Shown here: positions 33,994 to 41,215 of the stretch, piece by piece | Layout of the letters: every line of letters starts with the position of its first letter | How positions within the stretch are numbered: the stretch's first letter is position 1 | DNA from: an uncultured Clostridia bacterium | Lineage (GTDB): Bacteria; Bacillota; Clostridia; Oscillospirales; Acutalibacteraceae | NCBI GenBank assembly: GCA_947628665.1 | Contig: CANRAU010000016.1 | Coordinates: 1 to 41,215 of the forward strand | Direction of reading: 5' to 3' | DNA: 41,215 bases | Position numbers and translations under genes: made by a program | Notes under the pieces: generated by a model | The model's input: only the letters and a program-made list of their open reading frames with translations | Database searches by the model: none | Told to the model about the DNA's origin: nothing

Positions 33994-34045
33994 AACTGTA
34001 TAACTCCCTATGCTTAAAAGTTGAACGTGACATAACTGTATAACT
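33987..34045 (-). repeat. 19-bp direct repeat from a duplicated gene end
   Basis: 33987-34005 and 34027-34045 are identical. The right copy encodes YSYVTF at the end of the secreted protein; in the same frame the left copy also reads SYVTFHF-stop. So a paralogue's last codons remain upstream of, and overlap, the next gene's start. Confidence 0.7.
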
Positions 34046-35009
34046 GCCAACTTTTCTCGGAAATACTCGGTGTAATTTCTAATAAAGCCTCTTTATTAGA
34101 GTGTAGCGAAACAGATACACTTATATCCATGTCTTTCCATGTATGTACATAATAGCTGTTAATCGTTCTTAAGCCGCCTGAACTGGAACTCTGTGTTGTA
34201 CTTAGCAGACACATAGCCAACCGACTAAGTCCCAAAGGATCATCTTTCATTTTTACCTTAAGATATGTATTTCCTCCATCCGAAATAGTATATTCTTTTC
34301 CCTCCACTCCAGTATATACACCACTTGTTAAATCGGGATTGTTGCTTGTGTTGTATATACTGGTAAAACTATGTTTCAATCTTGAAAAACTATCAGGTAC
34401 TGATTGTAACAAATAATCATAACCTGAAGCAGGATATTTAGATCCTCCAATCCAAGAACCTTTTTCCCATGTTGCCCATGAAGTAGCAATATATGTACCA
34501 TCCGTTTGCTTGGAAATCATTGTAAAAAATGAAAAGTTCTGTTCTGCTTCATACGCAATATCCCCTTCCTCAGTTTGTACTGCGTTTGCAATTGGGAAAA
34601 ATGCAGATAATACGCGCATCAAAATCGTTGGTTTTGATTTCTTTAATACTCTTTCGGAATGATCCTTGTAAATGCGAATTGGAGCTTCTGTGTAAGCAAT
34701 GGCACAAACTTCCTCTCCCTTTTGCAAGGTTTGAAAAATAACTGATTCAACCTCAGGGTATTTTTCTAAAATAGCGGACAGTTTCTGTTGTTCTCTACCG
34801 CCTAAATACTTACATATAACATTATCATCCTTAACTTGTAAAGACAATTCTTCATTATTTGTATTTAACTCTATATGTTTTATATTGATTTGCTCGTGTG
34901 TTTCTTCATAAATGCTATCATTGTCCGTAGCACTGACATAAAAGTTACACATGGTCAGCATAAGAACAATTATTAATAATAACGCTGCACTTCTTTTTAC
35001 TTTTTTCAT
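34014..35009 (-). CDS. Secreted protein of unknown function
   Basis: 331 residues. A clear signal peptide (KKVKRSAALLLIIVLMLTM, cleavage probably after YVSA at about 28). The mature part is Ser/Thr/Tyr-rich, mostly beta. The C-terminal half (WATWEKGSWIGGSKYPASGYDYLLQ, HTWKDMDISVSVSL) resembles no family I can name with certainty. No lipobox, catalytic motif or sortase signal. GGAGGG ribosome site. It is the first gene of the array and has its own consensus promoter, divergent from comM. Confidence 0.72.
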   Translation of the reverse strand: MKKVKRSAALLLIIVLMLTMCNFYVSATDNDSIYEETHEQINIKHIELNTNNEELSLQVKDDNVICKYLGGREQQKLSAILEKYPEVESVIFQTLQKGEEVCAIAYTEAPIRIYKDHSERVLKKSKPTILMRVLSAFFPIANAVQTEEGDIAYEAEQNFSFFTMISKQTDGTYIATSWATWEKGSWIGGSKYPASGYDYLLQSVPDSFSRLKHSFTSIYNTSNNPDLTSGVYTGVEGKEYTISDGGNTYLKVKMKDDPLGLSRLAMCLLSTTQSSSSGGLRTINSYYVHTWKDMDISVSVSLHSNKEALLEITPSISEKSWQLYSYVTFNF

Positions 35010-35094
35010 TTTTACTTTAACCCTCCAATAAAGCTATAAATCATCTCAATTATAAAAATATGATCGATCAACACCTCCCATACGCCGCCGCTTT

Positions 35095-35123
35095 AGTATA
35101 TATCACTCAAAAAGCGTTGTCAA
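35095..35123 (-). promoter_or_regulatory. Promoter of the secreted-protein gene
   Basis: Minus strand TTGACA (35123-35118), 17-nt spacer, TATACT (35100-35095). Leader of about 80 nt. Confidence 0.85.
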
Positions 35124-35178
35124 TATAATCCATAAAAAATTGCGCTTTCCATTTAAATATTTATACAAATTCACTGAT

Positions 35179-35207
35179 TTGCGCTTTTCACGGATATATG
35201 CTACAAT
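35179..35207 (+). promoter_or_regulatory. Promoter of comM (and possibly proS)
   Basis: TTGCGC (35179-35184), 17-nt spacer, TACAAT (35202-35207). It lies inside the longest open frame, which argues for the TTG start at 35236. Confidence 0.8.
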
Positions 35208-35235
35208 AAACTATCTTTTCGGGGGAGGCGTTTTT

Positions 35236-36765
35236 TTGTTTGCAAGCGTCAACAGCGTGGGGCTGTTCGGTATGGAGGCGTACTCGGTCGAGGTCGAGGC
35301 GGATCTTTCGGGCGGGCTACCGCGTTTTGATATGGTAGGGCTGCCCGACGCGGCGGTTTCGGAAAGCCGCGAACGCGTGCGCGCCGCCATTCACAACAAC
35401 CATTTGGATTTTCCCGTATCGCGCGTGACGATCAATTTAGCGCCTGCGGATATTCGTAAAGAAGGCCCGATCTATGACCTGCCCGTGCTGATCGCCATTT
35501 TGAAAGCGACGGGACAGCTCAAATGCGACACCGAAGGCCGCGCGTTTATTGGGGAATTGTCTTTAAGCGGCGAAGTGCGGCGCGTCAACGGCGCGCTGCC
35601 GATGGTCATTCAGGCGCGCAAGGCGGGCTTTCGGGAGATTTACATTCCGTACGCCAACACGGCGGAGGGTGCGGTGGTCGAGGGCATTGCGGTATACCCC
35701 GTCAAAACCGTAGCCGAGCTGCTCGGGCATTTGCGCGGAGAAGCGCCGCTTTCGCCCGTGACGGCCAAGGATTATGCCGAATACACCCTCCCGCCCGATC
35801 TGCCCGATTTTGCCGACGTCAAGGGGCAGTATGAAGCCAAACGCGCCTTAGAGGTTGCGGCTGCGGGCGGACATAACGTAATGATGATCGGCCCTCCGGG
35901 GTCTGGCAAAAGCATGCTCGCGAAGCGCCTGCCGTCCATTTTGCCGGATATGACCTTTGACGAGGCGCTCGAAACCACGAACATCTATTCCGTATCGGGC
36001 AATCTTCCGCCCGATGTGTCCTTAATCAAGGTGCGTCCCTTCCGTTCGCCGCACCACACGGTCTCCCCTGCGGGGCTTTCGGGCGGCGGCACAGTACCGC
36101 GCCCCGGGGAAATTTCGCTCGCGCACAACGGCGTGCTGTTTTTGGACGAGTTGCCCGAATTTTCACGCGCGGCCATGGAGATCATGCGCCAGCCCATAGA
36201 GGACGGCAAAATTACCATCGCTCGCGCGGCGGCGACCTTTTCATACCCATGCTCGGTCATGCTCATCTGCGCCATGAATCCGTGTCCCTGCGGCTATTTC
36301 GGGCATCCGACCCGCCGCTGTACCTGCCCTGCGGGTGCGTCGCAGCGGTATCTCGCCCGTGTTTCCGGACCGCTTTTGGATCGTTTGGATATTCACATCG
36401 AAGTCCCGCCCGTGGACTTTGACGCACTTTCCAAAACCGACAAAGAGGAATCCTCCGCCGCCATAAAAGCGCGTGTCAACGCCGCGCGCGCCGTGCAGCA
36501 GACGCGTCTTGCGGGTACGGGTATTTCCTGCAATGCGAAAATGGATTCGGCGCTCACCCGCCGTTTCTGTACGCCCACGCCCGAAGCCGCCGCACTTTTG
36601 AAAAACGCCTTTGAGCAGTTGGGACTGTCCGCCCGCGCATATGACAAGGTGCTGCGCGTTGCCCGCACCATCGCGGATTTAGACGGTGCGCAAACAATCG
36701 ACGTGCCGCATATCGCCGAGGCAGTGCAATACCGCAGTTTAGACCGAAAATTCTGGAAAGCGTAA
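35236..36765 (+). CDS. comM: ComM/YifB-family Mg-chelatase-like AAA+ ATPase
   Basis: 509 residues from TTG at 35236, preceded by GGGGGAGG at the right distance. The upstream frame to 35140 would start before the promoter. An N-terminal Lon-protease-like S5 fold (VNSVGLFGMEAYSVEVEAD, MVGLPDAAVSESRERVRAAI) precedes the AAA+ core: Walker A GPPGSGKSM (about 218-226), Walker B VLFLDELPE (about 297-305), RPFRSPHHTVSPAGLSGGG, and a Cys cluster CPCGYFGHPTRRCTC. ComM helicases promote branch migration in natural transformation of Gram-negatives; the role in Clostridia is not settled. proS follows after 22 nt. Confidence 0.93.
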   Translation: MFASVNSVGLFGMEAYSVEVEADLSGGLPRFDMVGLPDAAVSESRERVRAAIHNNHLDFPVSRVTINLAPADIRKEGPIYDLPVLIAILKATGQLKCDTEGRAFIGELSLSGEVRRVNGALPMVIQARKAGFREIYIPYANTAEGAVVEGIAVYPVKTVAELLGHLRGEAPLSPVTAKDYAEYTLPPDLPDFADVKGQYEAKRALEVAAAGGHNVMMIGPPGSGKSMLAKRLPSILPDMTFDEALETTNIYSVSGNLPPDVSLIKVRPFRSPHHTVSPAGLSGGGTVPRPGEISLAHNGVLFLDELPEFSRAAMEIMRQPIEDGKITIARAAATFSYPCSVMLICAMNPCPCGYFGHPTRRCTCPAGASQRYLARVSGPLLDRLDIHIEVPPVDFDALSKTDKEESSAAIKARVNAARAVQQTRLAGTGISCNAKMDSALTRRFCTPTPEAAALLKNAFEQLGLSARAYDKVLRVARTIADLDGAQTIDVPHIAEAVQYRSLDRKFWKA

Positions 36766-36787
36766 ATACGTAAATAGGAGCAAAACG

Positions 36788-38497
36788 ATGAAAATGGAAA
36801 ATATGGTCGGCGACCGTTTCAAAGAACGGCCGTCGGATTGCGTGGTAGACAGCCACGCCTATATGGTGCGCGGCGGGTATATGAAATCCGTTGCGAACGG
36901 TATTTTTTCCTCGTACCCCGTATTAAAACGGATCACCCGCAAAATTGAACAGATTTTGCGGGAGGAAATGGACGCGGCGGACGGGCAGGAAGTGCAGTTT
37001 CCCGTGGTCATGCCGGCTTCCCTGTGGCAGGAATCCGGACGATACGCCTCCATCGGGAAGGAAATGGTGCGTTTTACGGACAGAAATCAAAGTCCGCTCG
37101 TGCTCGGCATGACCCATGAGGAGGCCGCCGTACAGCTTGTGCGCGATTACGGGCAAAGCTATGCGAAATACCCGTTTATGATCTATCAGATCCAAACGAA
37201 GTTCCGCGACGAGGCAAGGCCGCGCGCAGGGCTGATCCGTGTGCGGGAATTTACCATGAAGGACGCATATTCCTTTCACACAAGTCAGGCGGATTTGGAA
37301 AGCTACTATGCGAGAATGCACAAAGCCTACGAGCGCATTTACGAGCGTGTGGGACTGCCCCAGGTCGTTTCCGTCGCCTCGGATTCCGGCATGATGGGCG
37401 GCAGTGTTTCCCACGAGTTCATGCTCCTGACGCCCGTGGGAGAGGATTCTATCGCGGTTTGCCAAAATTGCGATTATCGCGCGAATGTGGAAACGGCGGA
37501 ATGCATCTTGCCGTCAAGAGCGCAACGGGAAGCCGAGGCGCTTACCTCGGTGCATACGCCGAACATCCACACGATAGAGGAAATTTGCGCGTTTCTGCAC
37601 AGCGACCAAAGGGATTCCTGCAAGGCGGTCGTATATCAGAGCAATGCGGACGACCGATATATCGTCCTGTTTTTGCGCGGAGATTTGGAAGTAAACGAAG
37701 CGAAGCTCACCAAGTTCTTGGGTTTTGACGTGCATCCCGCGCTGATCACCGAGGAAAGCGGCCTTACCCCCGGTTATATCGGTCCTGTGGGGCTTCCAAA
37801 AAACTGTACCGTACTGTATGACCGTTCGCTCCAAGGCACAAACAACCTTTCCTGCGGTGCGAACCAAGAAGAATACCATTATACGGGGCTTTGCATGACG
37901 CGCGACGTCGGGAACGTGGAATATCACGATTTTGCCAAGGCACAGGAAGGCTGTCTCTGCCCGCATTGCGGCAAGCCCACGATCCAAGTTTCGCGCGGCA
38001 TCGAGGTCGGCAATATTTTTCAGTTGGGTACAAAATACACGCAGTCCATGGGCATGACCTTCATCGACGCCGAGGGGCATACGCAGTATCCGATCATGGG
38101 ATGCTACGGCATCGGCGTCGGGCGTTTGGCGGCGGCGATCTGCGAGGCGCACCATGACGATTACGGCCCGATCTGGCCGATGTCCGTCGCGCCGTGGCAG
38201 GTGCATTTGTGCGCCGTCCGCGCCGATCATGCCGAAGTAAAAGCCTATGCCGACGCGCTGTATCAAACCTTGCAGGACAACGGCGTGGAAGTGTTGTACG
38301 ACGACAGAGCCGTGCGCGCAGGCGTCATGTTCTCGGACGCCGATCTGCTCGGCGTGCCGCTTCGCGTGATCGTAAGCCCCCGCAATGTCGAACAGAACAT
38401 CGTAGAGGTCGTCTCCCGCGACAAACGCCTGTCCTGCACGCTCGATATGCCCTGTGCCGCAGAGGGAATTCAAAAGCTCCTTGCCGCGTGGGAATAG
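36788..38497 (+). CDS. proS: Prolyl-tRNA synthetase (bacterial type, with editing insertion)
   Basis: A 569-residue class-II synthetase. Motif 2 TKFRDEARPRAGLIRVREF (about 136-154) and motif 3 GIGVGRLAAA (about 439-448) are complete. The insertion (about 220-380), related to the YbaK Ala-tRNAPro deacylase, marks the bacterial form, and a C-terminal anticodon-binding domain follows. Typical N-terminus (SHAYMVRGGYMKSVANGIFSSYP). AGGAG ribosome site; sits 22 nt after comM, so likely co-transcribed. Confidence 0.97.
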   Translation: MKMENMVGDRFKERPSDCVVDSHAYMVRGGYMKSVANGIFSSYPVLKRITRKIEQILREEMDAADGQEVQFPVVMPASLWQESGRYASIGKEMVRFTDRNQSPLVLGMTHEEAAVQLVRDYGQSYAKYPFMIYQIQTKFRDEARPRAGLIRVREFTMKDAYSFHTSQADLESYYARMHKAYERIYERVGLPQVVSVASDSGMMGGSVSHEFMLLTPVGEDSIAVCQNCDYRANVETAECILPSRAQREAEALTSVHTPNIHTIEEICAFLHSDQRDSCKAVVYQSNADDRYIVLFLRGDLEVNEAKLTKFLGFDVHPALITEESGLTPGYIGPVGLPKNCTVLYDRSLQGTNNLSCGANQEEYHYTGLCMTRDVGNVEYHDFAKAQEGCLCPHCGKPTIQVSRGIEVGNIFQLGTKYTQSMGMTFIDAEGHTQYPIMGCYGIGVGRLAAAICEAHHDDYGPIWPMSVAPWQVHLCAVRADHAEVKAYADALYQTLQDNGVEVLYDDRAVRAGVMFSDADLLGVPLRVIVSPRNVEQNIVEVVSRDKRLSCTLDMPCAAEGIQKLLAAWE

Positions 38498-38563
38498 GGA
38501 GCATCCGTCTGCGAAGATTCGGTATGCGAACAGAAAACAGCATCCCGATCGACCGATTCTTTG

Positions 38564-38592
38564 TTGTTTTTCGCGTTGATTCGTGCTACAAT
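38564..38592 (+). promoter_or_regulatory. Promoter of the PRTase-like gene
   Basis: TTGTTT (38564-38569), 17-nt spacer, TGC-TACAAT (38587-38592) with an extended -10. Confidence 0.75.
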
Positions 38593-38627
38593 AATCATAG
38601 TTCATTGAATGAAGGAGATGTTTTTCT

Positions 38628-39269
38628 ATGGCGTTAGGCGAAAAAGTGGAAATATCTACCGGCAATCCCCAATTGAAACTGGAAATTTACAAAGGGCACT
38701 ACGCGACCGCCCACGGCCACTCGAATTATTATATCGACATCGCGAACAACAAGGCGAATCTCGCACAGGCAAAGGCGGTGGCGAAAGCGCTTGCCGCAAA
38801 ATACAAACACCATACCATGATCGACACGATTTTGTGCCTCGACGGTATGGAGGTGATCGCGACCTGCCTTGCAAACGAGCTGACGGCAATGGGGTATGTG
38901 AATATCAATTCCGGCCGAGATATTTTCATCCTTACCCCCGAACACAATGCGGGCAGTCAGCTTTTCTTCCGCGATAATACCGCGCCTATGATCCACGATA
39001 AATTTGTGCTGATCATCGCGGCTTCGGTCGCAACGGGCTTTACGGTGAAGTCGGCGGTTGAGTCGATCAATTATTACGGCGGCAAGCCCGTGGGGATCGC
39101 ATCCATTTTCGCGACTGTTCGGGAGATCGACTCTCTTGAGGTCAATTCGGTGTTCAATCCGCACGATCTGCCCGGCTACAAGACCACCCTGGCGCACGAC
39201 TGCCCCATGTGCAAAAGAGGCGAAAAAATCAACGCGCTTGTGAATTCGTTCGGCTGCTCGCAGCTTTAA
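38628..39269 (+). CDS. Orotate-phosphoribosyltransferase-like protein, degenerate PRPP motif
   Basis: 213 residues. The Rossmann-type PRTase fold is evident (DTILCLDGMEVIATCLANEL, HNAGSQLFF, FVLIIAASVATGFTVKSAVE, VGIASIFATVREI) and it ends with a CPMC pair as in clostridial PyrE. The PRPP motif should carry two acidic residues before the glycine turn (as VEDVVTTGG in this window's pyrE), but reads AASVATGFT. So catalysis is doubtful, and a ligand-sensing or scaffold role is possible. Strong AAGGAG ribosome site, its own promoter, and a following terminator make it a single-gene unit. Confidence 0.82.
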   Translation: MALGEKVEISTGNPQLKLEIYKGHYATAHGHSNYYIDIANNKANLAQAKAVAKALAAKYKHHTMIDTILCLDGMEVIATCLANELTAMGYVNINSGRDIFILTPEHNAGSQLFFRDNTAPMIHDKFVLIIAASVATGFTVKSAVESINYYGGKPVGIASIFATVREIDSLEVNSVFNPHDLPGYKTTLAHDCPMCKRGEKINALVNSFGCSQL

Positions 39270-39379
39270 CGCGGCGCAAGGAAAAATTCCGCCGCACCGC
39301 CCAAGGTACAGCGGCGAAATGCCGCAAAGCGAACAGCAAACAAGGCATTTTGGACGCCGAAAGAGGATAAATAGTATAA

Positions 39380-39419
39380 AAACACAGCCTGTCTCCTCAT
39401 GGGGACAGGCTGTGTTTTG
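39380..39419 (+). terminator. Terminator after the PRTase-like gene
   Basis: A 15-bp perfect stem (39380-39394 with 39405-39419), 10-nt loop; the stem ends in TTTT. Symmetric enough to work in both directions. The following 39420-39539 has only a weak T/A-rich tract and the tnpV ribosome site. Confidence 0.85.
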
Positions 39420-39539
39420 GTGCGGATATTCATAACCAATCTTAAATAAAACCGGTGGCGCACACATTTCCCCGCACATTTGTCGTAATAAGTCCTCTTT
39501 GATACGATTATATCACAAGATTTTAAGGAGGATTTTTCG

Positions 39540-39872
39540 ATGAAAACAATTTTTGAAAAAACAGGTCTGAAATATGAGATGCAAGGCGATTACAGTCTGC
39601 CAAAGCTTAGAGCGGAGAATATCCACGAGCATTACATCGGGATTTGGGGGCGCGGGTGTCCGCTGGACACCTCTGCCGAAGGCAGAAGCGCCGACCGAGC
39701 CGGTAGGCGAGATCAACGATATCGTCGCTATTTGAAAGAACATCATCGCATCATCTACTATAACTATCTGACAGCAGGAACGCTCTATCAGTATCTTGCC
39801 GAAGCAGATAAGCGAGCAAATGAAATGTTTGATCGGCTTGTAAAAGAACAGTCTGCAAAGTATAACTGTTGA
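39540..39872 (+). pseudogene. tnpV-like gene with structured in-frame insertion, truncated
   Basis: 110 codons, ATG with AAGGAGG upstream. Reads KTGLKYEMQGDYSLPKL, HYIGIWG, an insertion (about 39651-39720: CPLDTSAEGRSADRAGRRDQ), RRYLKEHHRIIYYNYLTAGT, LAEADKRANEMFDRLVKEQS, then stops early: the family tail (VTEQLK...NNIRNRAEE...NELIY) is missing. The insertion holds two perfect 6-bp hairpins with 3-nt loops (39656-39670 and 39672-39686). TnpV proteins are carried by clostridial transposons; role unproven. A truncated copy is probably inactive. Confidence 0.8.
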
Positions 39873-40225
39873 ACCAACTGAAAATCGAGAAGAAGCAAAG
39901 GCAGACGAACGGAAAATCGAAGCGGTAAAATCCATCTATGATTACAAATTTGAAGTAGCTGCCATACAGCAAGAATTGATTGCCATCGGCACAGAAATGG
40001 GACTTGAAGTAGATAGCAGTCTCACCCCCATCCGACTCGTCGTGGGGCAATCCGGTAATTGCTTCAAAAGATTTTCAGGACAAAAATCTTGAACGAGCCT
40101 TGAAAGATTATGTTCGCTCAATGCTGGAACTGATATTGGCATACGGTGGCGAACCGATACAGTATTTCAATATCTACGCAGAGCCGATTGGCGACGGCGG
40201 TTATTATTTCTACTTTCTGTACTAA
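39868..40225 (+). pseudogene. Frameshifted mobile-element protein fragment
   Basis: First frame: VEPTENREEAKADERKIEAV then KSIYDYKFEVAAIQQELIAI, to a stop near 40092. The sense continues in another frame: DKNLERALKDYVRSMLELIL then AYGGEPIQYFNIYAEPIGDG, ending YYFYFLY-stop at 40225. The two pieces were one protein until a frameshift around 40060-40080. No start of its own; it begins where tnpV is truncated. Function not recognised. Confidence 0.6.
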
Positions 40226-40249
40226 AAAAGCAAGTGAAAAGATGACGAT

Positions 40250-40278
40250 GGCGGGAGCAAAAACGCTCCCGCCTTTTT
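40250..40278 (+). terminator. Intrinsic terminator
   Basis: 9-bp perfect stem (40250-40258 with 40265-40273), 6-nt loop, TTTTT run. The 150 bases after it hold no recognised gene until the hsdS-like frame. Confidence 0.92.
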
Positions 40279-40423
40279 CATTGCGCAATCTTAGCGAGCA
40301 GACCATTTGTATATTCAAACGGTAAAACTGCCCGCCGAATGGGCATTCTTGGCGAGCAGTGTATTTGTAAGCCGGCATACAAACACCTCGTTAGGGTTGC
40401 ACCCTAAGACCCGTTATAATTTG

Positions 40424-41215
40424 CATTATGAGAAGTTCCAAGACGGCAGCGTGAAATGTATCGAGGACGAGATACCGTTTGAGATTGCGCAGGGGTGGGA
40501 ATGGACAAGGCTGGGCATAATCGGAAATTGGGGGGCGGGCGCAACACCAAATAGAAATAACCCAGATTACTATAACGGAACCATTCCATGGCTGAAAACA
40601 GGTGATTTAAATGACGATTATATCACTGAAATTCCAGAATCAATCAGTGATTTAGCATTAAAAGAAACCTCTGTCAGGCTTAATCCAGCGGGTTCGGTTC
40701 TGATTGCCATGTATGGTGCGACAATAGGTAAATTAGGAATATTGACATTCCCTGCAACGACAAATCAAGCCTGCTGTGCTTGTATTACATTTGATAATAT
40801 AGAAAAAAAGTATCTATTTTTCTTTTTGCTATCACAAAGAGATTCGTTTATTTATCGTGGTGTAGGAGGAGCACAGCCGAATATATCAAAGGAAAAAATT
40901 ATTTCAACTTTATTCCCTTTGCCACCGTATAATGAACAGTGTCGGATAGCATTTATGCTTGATAATATATCTTCACAAGTTAATAATATCTCAATAGGAC
41001 AAGATGAAATTGTCAGTACGATTGTTAGTTTGAAAAAGAAAATTCTTGACCTTGCAATCCGAGGAAAACTCGTTCCGCAAGATCCGAACGATGAGCCTGC
41101 TTCTGTGCTGTTGGAACGCATCCGCGCCGAGAAAGAAGAGCTGATAAAGCAGGGCAAAATCAAGCGCGACAAAAAGGAATCCGTCATCTTCAAAGGCTGT
41201 GATAACTCTTATTAT
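40424..41215 (+). pseudogene. hsdS: Type I restriction-modification specificity subunit (HsdS), 5'-less, runs off the window
   Basis: 264 codons open to the window end. EDEIPFEIAQGWEWTRLG opens a target-recognition domain (ATPNRNNPDYYNGTIPWLK, LIAMYGATIGKLGI, VGGAQPNISKEKI), then the conserved coiled-coil spacer (LKKKILDLAIRGKLVPQDPN, EPASVLLERIRAEKEELI). HsdS reads the DNA target of a type I R-M enzyme. Homology starts abruptly at HYEKF: the usual conserved N-terminal piece is absent, no ATG is available, and the in-frame upstream part (from 40295) is unrelated. The last codons (NSYY) line up with the first (HYEK), showing the repeat of the two half-subunits. Probably a silent cassette or recombined fragment; the rest lies outside. 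Confidence 0.8.

Noticed and set aside
40852-41193. Minus-strand 113-codon frame at the right edge
   Set aside because: Antisense to the clear HsdS coding frame.
1-41215. CRISPR array
   Set aside because: No regularly spaced short repeats anywhere; repeats found are pairs or triples with irregular spacing.

Overview
The window looks like a chromosomal segment of an anaerobic Bacillota bacterium, most likely class Clostridia and possibly a gut lineage. The evidence is promoters of the TTGACA-17-TATAAT type, strong Shine-Dalgarno sites, a Gram-positive LexA (SOS) box, a SigH-like sporulation sigma factor, YlmH, ComM/YifB, a DUF5685 + J-domain pair, and TnpV-type mobile-element genes. Housekeeping genes are fairly GC-rich. 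Two islands (about 24.1-26.7 kb and 30.9-35.1 kb) and the right edge are visibly AT-richer or broken.

Left part, almost all on the minus strand. (1) uvrB-uvrA (TGATG overlap) plus an HD phosphohydrolase, read from a clear promoter with a perfect GAAC-N4-GTTC SOS box. (2) A six-gene unit metF - DUF5685 - J-domain protein - membrane protein - pyrE - radC with very short spacings, ending at a terminator. (3) A three-gene redox operon of NuoE-like, NuoF/HydB-like and a large fused 2Fe-2S/GltD-NfnB-like/ferredoxin/Mo-oxidoreductase-remnant protein. It has the layout of the Stn-family electron-bifurcating transhydrogenase rather than of a hydrogenase. (4) A multi-hairpin intergenic repeat, then an ABC exporter pair with twin ATTTGCAAA boxes at its promoter. 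(5) mtaB (tRNA modification), a small CmpB-like membrane protein (plus strand), and MATE efflux pump - alpha/beta hydrolase.

Middle. The divergent MATE/ylmH intergenic region holds a 3.1 kb island bounded by 24-bp direct repeats that contain a tRNA T-arm consensus (GGTTCGACTCC). The island carries a gutted IS481-type transposase, an immunity-type gene (Imm33/DUF2185), a YdbC/PC4-like gene without an ATG, two unknown genes, a duplicated 30-bp promoter module and a frameshifted tnpV. To its right are ylmH, a zinc-ribbon gene, the SigH-like factor, and pgcA with a 33-residue membrane miniprotein.

Right part. From 30.9 to 35.1 kb lies an array of small secreted or membrane-anchored proteins of unknown function mixed with remnants (an RHS/YD-repeat tail and orphan C-terminal pieces). 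It looks like an eroded polymorphic-toxin/immunity array. Inside it are two nearly identical promoter + ~110-nt leader + terminator modules whose transcribed part is far better conserved than the promoter spacer, making them a candidate undescribed leader or small RNA. Then come comM, proS and a PRTase-like gene with a broken PRPP motif (plus strand), a second tnpV with the same structured in-frame insertion as the first, a frameshifted remnant, and a headless hsdS fragment that runs off the window end.
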